9,806 bases of DNA, from assembly GCA_949297565.1 (NCBI GenBank), contig CASFUI010000311.1:1-9806 (forward strand), given 5' to 3'. This document shows positions 6,671 to 9,806 of the stretch, in pieces. The number at the start of each line of letters is the position of its first letter. Within the stretch, counting starts at the first letter, position 1. This DNA is from an uncultured Eubacteriales bacterium. GTDB lineage: Bacteria; Bacillota; Clostridia; Lachnospirales; Lachnospiraceae. The notes under the pieces are model-generated. The model was not told the origin of the DNA. It did not search any database and saw only the letters and a program-made list of their open reading frames with translations. A program made the translations under genes and the position numbers.

Positions 6671-7042
6671 ATGTCAGATGTGAGAAAAATGCATTCGATA
6701 CCTAACGGACGCTATTCTATGGAGATGAGAAGCGGTAAGATTTTAAATATCGATGAAGGCTTCACAAGTCTTCTGGGGTATACTGACGAAGATGTAAAGG
6801 CTGGTCTTGTTTTTAAACAGCTCATGCCTGATGTGGAGTATAACGAGATTATAGCGGATTTGAGGGAAAAGTTTATCGAGAGCCGTTTTGCCTGCTATCA
6901 GCATGAAATGGTTACAAAGGAAGGCAAAGTTCTTGAAGTTGTCTCATTTGTAAATATACAGAACAGGCTGCTTGAGGGACACCGCGTTCTCGAAGTCGGA
7001 ATGGCGGATATTACGCGTTATACAAAGCCGCAGAATAATTAA
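6671..7042 (+). CDS. Small single-domain PAS protein
   Basis: Almost the whole 123-residue protein is one PAS domain of the PAS_3/PAS_9 kind. A strand pair around SGKILNIDEGF is followed by the helix motif TSLLGYTDEDV (about 33-43), the connecting helix with FKQLMPDVEYNEI, then strands containing YQHEMVTKEGKVLEVVSFVN and a final VGMADITRY, which is the usual end of a PAS domain. PAS domains bind small ligands or mediate signalling contacts. No kinase, GGDEF, HTH or methyl-accepting output domain is attached, and no membrane segment is visible, so it would act in the cytoplasm through a partner. The ligand cannot be predicted. The start is well supported by GGAGG (6660-6664) at 6 nt spacing. 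It stands between valS and an aminotransferase without an obvious functional link. Confidence 0.82.
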   Translation: MSDVRKMHSIPNGRYSMEMRSGKILNIDEGFTSLLGYTDEDVKAGLVFKQLMPDVEYNEIIADLREKFIESRFACYQHEMVTKEGKVLEVVSFVNIQNRLLEGHRVLEVGMADITRYTKPQNN

Positions 7043-7049
7043 AAACAGA

Positions 7050-7104
7050 GCAGATAAGGTAAAATCTGCCGTATTGTGAGGATGTGCGCCCATTGGGCGC
7101 ACAT
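7050..7104 (+). other. Two tandem hairpins between the PAS and aminotransferase genes
   Basis: The first hairpin pairs GCAGAT (7050-7055) with ATCTGC (7064-7069). The second is much stronger: ATGTGCGCCC (7082-7091) pairs perfectly over 10 bp with GGGCGCACAT (7095-7104), with a 3-nt loop. Only TCTTAT follows, so it is not a textbook intrinsic terminator. It may attenuate read-through, protect an mRNA end or block ribosome entry. It also covers the GTG at 7084, which argues against translation starting there. Confidence 0.55.
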
Positions 7105-7128
7105 TCTTATGGAAAAGCGTGTGCAGGA

Positions 7129-8322
7129 ATGGTGATTAATGTGGAGATACAATATTCAGAAAAAGCAAAGTTTTTTAAGCCTAATATTTTTAATATATTA
7201 AACGAGCGAAAGGCTGAGATTGAAAAAAAGGGAGTTAAGGTATACGACCTCTTTGTGGGTACGCCTGATTTCAGTCCGGCTCCTCATGTTATGGAGGCGG
7301 TTGTGGAAGCGGCAAAAAATCCGGAAAATTATAAGTATTCGCTTGTCGATACAGACGAGCTCAAGGAGGCGGTAATCGGCTGGTATAAGCGGCGTTATGA
7401 CGTGGAGCTTAGCTGTGAAGAGATAATGTCAATCAACGGCTCACAGGAAGGGTTTGCACATGTGGCGATGACTGTCTGCAATCCGGGTGATCTGGTGCTT
7501 GTGCCTAATCCCGGCTATCCTATTTTTGAGGTCGGACCGTATCTCAATGACGCGGTTGTTGATTATTATGAGCTTGACCCGGATAATCATTATATGCCTA
7601 TGCTTGATAAAATCGATGAGGAGAAGGCGAAGAGGGCAAAGATGATTGTCGTTTCATATCCTCTCAATCCCACATGTACATGTGCGGACAGAGATTTTTA
7701 CGTGAAGCTTGTGGAGTTTGCGAAAAAGTATAATATATTGGTAGTGCATGATAACGCCTACTCTGAGATTGAGTATGACGGAAGGAGAGGCTTTTCTTTT
7801 CTGTCTGTTCCCGGGGCAAAGGAAGTAGGCATAGAGTTTAATTCGCTCTCAAAGACATATAATCTCACGGGGCTTAGAATCTCCTTTGCGCTAGGAAACG
7901 CGGAGGTTATCAGACATTTTAAGACAATTCGTTCTCAGTTCGACTACGGAACGAGTTACATAGTTCAGAAGGCGGCTGTGGCGGCACTGAACGGTCCTCA
8001 GGAGGGAGTGGCTCTTCAGCAGCAGGCGTACCAGAGGCGAAGAGACGCGCTCTGCAACGGTCTCAACAGTATCGGCTGGAGGGTGCCGTACTCTGAGGGA
8101 ACTATGTTTGTGTGGGCTCCGGTTCCTGAACATTTTAAAAATTCTGATGAATTTTGTATACAGATGCTTGAAAATACAGGCGTTTTGTGTACGCCGGGAA
8201 GCGCTTTCGGAAGTCTCGGCGAAAATCATGTGCGCTTCGCGCTTGTGCTTGACGAGGCTGCAATCGCTGAGGCGGTTGAAAAAATAGCCGGTTGGTTTGA
8301 GCGGGAACATATAGAGTTTTGA
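7129..8322 (+). CDS. PLP-dependent class I/II aminotransferase, DapL-like
   Basis: This is a 397-residue fold-type I aminotransferase. Seen in order (numbering from 7129): YSEKAKFFKPNIF N-terminal segment, VGTPDF, NYKYSLVDT, NGSQEG (103-108, phosphate-binding loop), PGYPIFEVGPYL, SYPLNPT with Asn180, HDNAYSE with Asp208 and Tyr211 (contacts to the PLP ring), SLSKTYNLTGLRISFALG with the Schiff-base Lys242 and Arg250, and HVRFAL with Arg369, which binds the substrate carboxylate. The set is complete, so the enzyme should be active in the cytoplasm. Many relatives are annotated LL-diaminopimelate aminotransferase or aspartate-type aminotransferase; the substrate is not decided by sequence, and no lysine-pathway genes are adjacent. 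The start is uncertain: ATG 7129 has only a weak GGAAAAG 11 nt upstream, GTG 7084 lies in a hairpin, and GTG 7132 or 7141 are possible. No promoter was found. Confidence 0.9.
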   Translation: MVINVEIQYSEKAKFFKPNIFNILNERKAEIEKKGVKVYDLFVGTPDFSPAPHVMEAVVEAAKNPENYKYSLVDTDELKEAVIGWYKRRYDVELSCEEIMSINGSQEGFAHVAMTVCNPGDLVLVPNPGYPIFEVGPYLNDAVVDYYELDPDNHYMPMLDKIDEEKAKRAKMIVVSYPLNPTCTCADRDFYVKLVEFAKKYNILVVHDNAYSEIEYDGRRGFSFLSVPGAKEVGIEFNSLSKTYNLTGLRISFALGNAEVIRHFKTIRSQFDYGTSYIVQKAAVAALNGPQEGVALQQQAYQRRRDALCNGLNSIGWRVPYSEGTMFVWAPVPEHFKNSDEFCIQMLENTGVLCTPGSAFGSLGENHVRFALVLDEAAIAEAVEKIAGWFEREHIEF

Positions 8323-8348
8323 GAATGGCGCGGGCTGAACTGTTATAT

Positions 8349-8377
8349 TTGACTTGAAATTTTATATGTTTTATATT
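8349..8377 (+). promoter_or_regulatory. Upstream promoter of the ribU region
   Basis: TTGACT (8349-8354) and TATATT (8372-8377) are 17 nt apart, the same hexamers and spacing as the promoter at 58-86. Its -10 overlaps the -35 of a second promoter by two bases. The transcript would start near 8384, just at the left arm of the inverted repeat. Confidence 0.55.
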
Positions 8378-8404
8378 GACAAGACTGCGTCACAGTGATA
8401 TATT
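8376..8404 (+). promoter_or_regulatory. Near-consensus promoter with extended -10, ribU region
   Basis: A perfect TTGACA (8376-8381) lies 17 nt before TATATT (8399-8404). TGA immediately precedes the -10 (8396-8398), giving the extended -10 TGN. It is the best promoter match I found in the window. A start near 8411 is expected. It is overlaid by the dyad at 8385-8413, which suggests a repressible promoter, and it lies about 130 nt upstream of the FMN riboswitch. Confidence 0.7.
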
Positions 8405-8413
8405 GTGACGCAG
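8385..8413. promoter_or_regulatory. Perfect 10+10 bp inverted repeat over the promoter (candidate operator)
   Basis: CTGCGTCACA (8385-8394) and TGTGACGCAG (8404-8413) are exact reverse complements separated by 9 bp. The dyad is centred on base 8399, inside the -10 element; the left arm is in the spacer and the right arm covers the expected start site. This geometry suits a dimeric repressor. I cannot name the regulator. In RNA made from the upstream promoter the same sequence would form a hairpin. Confidence 0.5.
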
Positions 8414-8449
8414 CCGGAAAATTTATATCTGTCAGCAGTCCGGCTTTTT
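8412..8449 (+). terminator. Intrinsic terminator between aminotransferase and FMN riboswitch
   Basis: AGCCGGA (8412-8418) pairs perfectly over 7 bp with TCCGGCT (8439-8445). The loop is 20 nt, and a five-T run (8445-8449) begins at the last base of the stem. It could end the aminotransferase transcript, but it also lies immediately after the start points of the two promoters upstream and shares two bases with the inverted repeat. It may therefore act as an early terminator or define a short RNA. Confidence 0.6.
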
Positions 8450-8451
8450 AT

Positions 8452-8503
8452 CAGCGTGAAATTCTTCGGGAATTTCCGCTGGAGAACGTGTCGCTTGCGG
8501 CAC
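8452..8503 (+). other. Two further hairpins in the ribU upstream region
   Basis: CAGCG (8452-8456) plus GAAATTC (8458-8464) pairs with GAATTTC (8470-8476) plus CGCTG (8477-8481): 12 bp with one bulged T and loop TTCGG. A second hairpin is formed by GTGTCG (8488-8493) with CGGCAC (8498-8503), loop CTTG, including one U-G pair, followed by ATTTT. Neither has a clear T tract. From 8323 to 8543 no gene was recognised; the stretch holds promoters, the dyad and these hairpins. Confidence 0.5.
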
Positions 8504-8543
8504 ATTTTACAACTGAATACGAAGAGTGAGTTTTGTACTCCAA

Positions 8544-8686
8544 CCTTCAGGGCAAAGTGAGACAGCAATGTCAATTCTTGACCGGCGGTGATGTGTCTGG
8601 ACAGCCAGATAATAAGTCCGCGAGCCTGATTGGCCGATTAAGTGAGAATCTTAAACCGACAGTATAGTCTGGATGAAAGAAGAAGG
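8544..8686 (+). promoter_or_regulatory. FMN riboswitch (RFN element) controlling ribU
   Basis: Aptamer hallmarks appear in order: TTCAGGGC at the 5' side; ACCGGCGGT (8581-8589); a variable P3 arm with hairpin TCTGG/CCAGA (8596-8609); AGTCCGCGAGCC (8615-8626); a P6-type loop GTGAGAATC (8642-8650) between TTAA arms; ACCGACAGT (8655-8663); and AGTCTGGATG followed by AAAGAAGAAGG. P1 closes by CCTTC (8544-8548) with GAAGG (8682-8686). FMN binding should stabilise P1. The 3' strand of P1 is part of the ribU Shine-Dalgarno sequence AGAAGGAG (8681-8688), and no terminator lies between aptamer and gene, so control is probably at translation initiation. The first conserved loop carries a 12-nt insertion. 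Confidence 0.95.
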
Positions 8687-8697
8687 AGCGTGTAAAA

Positions 8698-9453
8698 ATG
8701 GCAAATTTAGCGAAATTATTTGATTCGTTGCAGAAAAACATTGTATTTGTACTTGTATCACTTGTTTTAATGGCAGTGGTATATTTTGTGGCTTTTGGAT
8801 TTGAAAAGCTAATCGAAAAAAAGAACGGTATTAAGTTCTCTTCTGAAAAGACCAAAATCAACAAGCTGGTCATCATGGCAATGCTTGCCGCAATTTCCGT
8901 AGTTTTAATGTATTTTGAATTTCCTCTGACCTTTATAGCTCCGTCATTTTATGAGCTTGATCTGAGCGAGGTACCTGTGCTTATAGGCTCGTTTATGCTC
9001 GGACCGTGCGCCGGAGTCCTTATTGAGGCGGTAAAGGTAATTCTTAAAGTATTTATAAAGGGCACTTCAACGGCGTTTGTCGGGGATTTCGCCAATTTTA
9101 TACTGGGCTGCTTTTTTATGATACCGGCTTCGGTAATATATCATTTTCACAAAACAAAAAAGAGAGCCGTAATAGGACTTGCAGCAGGCGGTCTGTCTCT
9201 GATTGTTTCCGGTGTTTTTTTAAATGCGTTTTATCTTTTGCCGAAATATTCGGAGCTTTACGGAATGCCGATAGAATCGTTTATTTCAATGGGTCAGGCG
9301 ATAAACGCGAATATACATAACATTTTCACTTTTGTGGTGCTTGCGGTTGCTCCGTTTAACCTGGTGAAGGCAGTAATTTCCGGAGTGCTGACGATGATTT
9401 TGTATAAGTATCTGAGCCGTCATTTAAAAATAAATAATATGAATACGATGTGA
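8698..9453 (+). CDS. ribU: Riboflavin ECF transporter substrate-binding subunit
   Basis: The 251-residue integral membrane S component binds riboflavin and works with the shared EcfT-EcfA1-EcfA2 energising module, which is not in this window. The core (about 54-240) has six hydrophobic segments and the RibU-type motifs FEFPLTFIAPSFYELDLSEVPVLIG (about 73-97), KGTSTAFVGDFANFILG (121-137), LNAFYLLPKYSELYGMP and FTFVVLAVAPFNLVKA. An additional hydrophobic helix (about 14-35) followed by a basic segment precedes the core; most RibU proteins are about 190-210 residues and lack it. The start is set by AGAAGGAG (8681-8688), 9 nt before ATG, so the extension is translated. The FMN riboswitch directly upstream independently supports the riboflavin assignment. 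No clear terminator follows. Confidence 0.94.
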   Translation: MANLAKLFDSLQKNIVFVLVSLVLMAVVYFVAFGFEKLIEKKNGIKFSSEKTKINKLVIMAMLAAISVVLMYFEFPLTFIAPSFYELDLSEVPVLIGSFMLGPCAGVLIEAVKVILKVFIKGTSTAFVGDFANFILGCFFMIPASVIYHFHKTKKRAVIGLAAGGLSLIVSGVFLNAFYLLPKYSELYGMPIESFISMGQAINANIHNIFTFVVLAVAPFNLVKAVISGVLTMILYKYLSRHLKINNMNTM

Positions 9454-9522
9454 AAATAAAAATTTTATAATTATTCATGGCTTAATTTGAAAATTAAATA
9501 CACAGCGTGTCACAGACTAATG

Positions 9523-9536
9523 TCGAATATATTCGA
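9523..9536. promoter_or_regulatory. 14-bp perfect palindrome upstream of the lipoprotein gene
   Basis: TCGAATATATTCGA is fully self-complementary and contains a TATATT that could be a -10 element, though no good -35 is found at 16-18 nt. A DNA-binding-protein site is possible. Apart from it, 9454-9589 is A/T-rich with no recognised feature. Confidence 0.2.
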
Positions 9537-9601
9537 GAAAAACGCCCATACTAAAAATGAAAAAGAAAATATTCATTTAATATCAGTATGGAGGTTTAAA
9601 T

Positions 9602-9806
9602 ATGAAAAAATGCAAAATAGTTGTTCTTGCGGTTATTGCGGTTCTTGCGGCGGCAGCGCTTGCTGGCTGCGGTGATAAGGAAAACGAAGAGACCGGGAGT
9701 AATCCTGATTCAGATAACGGGGTTATAGAGGAGATTGTCACTGACGCCGCCACGGGAGTTGAGGAAATTGTCACCGATGCCGCGACCGGAGCAAAGGAAG
9801 CTATTA
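9602..9806 (+). CDS. Lipoprotein with 11-residue tandem repeats, 3' end outside window
   Basis: The first 68 codons are visible. MKKCK is followed by a hydrophobic stretch and the lipobox LAGC (20-23), so signal peptidase II should cleave before Cys23 and the mature protein be lipid-anchored to the outer face of the membrane. An acidic Asn/Ser/Asp-rich linker follows. Then come two copies of an 11-residue unit, EEIVTDAATGV and EEIVTDAATGA (9728-9760 and 9761-9793), and what may be the start of a third (KEAI). An 11-residue period suits an extended amphipathic helix. The ribosome site GGAGG (9590-9594) has 7 nt spacing. No functional domain is reached before the window ends, so the role is unknown. 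The overlapping reading at 9487-9675 in another frame is rejected. Confidence 0.88.
   Translation, partial: MKKCKIVVLAVIAVLAAAALAGCGDKENEETGSNPDSDNGVIEEIVTDAATGVEEIVTDAATGAKEAI
9728..9793 (+). repeat. Two in-frame 33-nt tandem repeats in the lipoprotein gene
   Basis: The units 9728-9760 and 9761-9793 encode 10 identical residues out of 11. Most base differences are at third codon positions, which suggests an older duplication held by protein-level selection rather than a very recent slippage event. The array may continue past the window. Confidence 0.8.

Noticed and set aside
7084..7128. Fifteen extra N-terminal codons of the aminotransferase from GTG 7084
   Set aside because: The GTG is inside a 10-bp hairpin without a ribosome site, and the extra residues do not resemble the family's N-terminus.
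7891..8310. 139-codon open reading on the minus strand within the aminotransferase gene
   Set aside because: It is the shadow of a conserved enzyme coding region, and its composition is unlike real proteins.
8571..8876. 101-codon open reading on the minus strand
   Set aside because: It runs antisense through the FMN riboswitch and the ribU start, both strongly supported on the plus strand.
9487..9675. 62-codon open reading on the plus strand
   Set aside because: It overlaps the lipoprotein start in another frame. Its Cys/Gly-rich end is the out-of-frame reading of the signal peptide, and the lipoprotein has the better ribosome site and a lipobox.
1..9806. CRISPR array, tRNA or rRNA gene, insertion sequence, phage gene
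   Set aside because: Looked for by eye on both strands. No regularly spaced repeats, cloverleaf, transposase or phage-like protein was recognised.

Overview
The window looks like chromosomal DNA from a low-to-moderate GC Gram-positive of the class Clostridia, most likely Lachnospiraceae. This is inferred from the DUF6465-type C-terminal domain, the short CarD-like regulator, RibU under an FMN riboswitch, a T-box in front of valS, strong GGAGG-type ribosome binding sites and AT-rich TTGACN-17-TATATT promoters. No phage, insertion sequence, CRISPR array, tRNA or rRNA was seen. All nine complete genes and one gene cut by the right edge lie on the + strand.

Layout. (1) 58-1031: a promoter drives a two-gene unit. 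It encodes an HPr-fold protein that has lost the phosphorylatable His15 and Arg17 but keeps the Ser46 region, and a Lys/Ala-rich protein with AT-hook-like motifs and a DUF6465-type C-terminus. It ends at a strong terminator. (2) 1072-3368: a consensus promoter drives a CarD/CdnL-family RNA polymerase-binding regulator. A membrane-anchored polysaccharide deacetylase and exodeoxyribonuclease III follow, ending at another terminator. (3) 3367-6594: a promoter, a T-box leader with probable Val specifier GUA, its terminator, an extra ~115-nt structured segment, then valyl-tRNA synthetase. (4) 6587-8322: a small single-domain PAS protein and a DapL-like PLP aminotransferase, separated by two hairpins. 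(5) 8349-9453: two overlapping promoters, the second nearly ideal and overlaid by a 10+10 bp inverted repeat, then a terminator-like hairpin, further hairpins, an FMN riboswitch and ribU. (6) 9602-end: the start of a lipoprotein with 11-residue tandem repeats.

The genes are mainly housekeeping: transcription control, DNA repair, cell-wall modification, translation, amino-acid metabolism and vitamin uptake. Two are controlled by RNA sensors: valS by uncharged tRNA-Val, ribU by FMN. I do not see a multi-gene undescribed system. The best candidates for something new are the ribU upstream region (operator over the promoter, early terminator, riboswitch whose P1 helix contains the Shine-Dalgarno sequence, and a hairpin inserted in a conserved aptamer loop) and the pairing of the His-less HPr with the AT-hook-like protein.

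Several longest-ORF starts are probably wrong. I use 436, 1170, 1741, 2564 and 7129 on the basis of ribosome binding sites, promoter position and family alignment.
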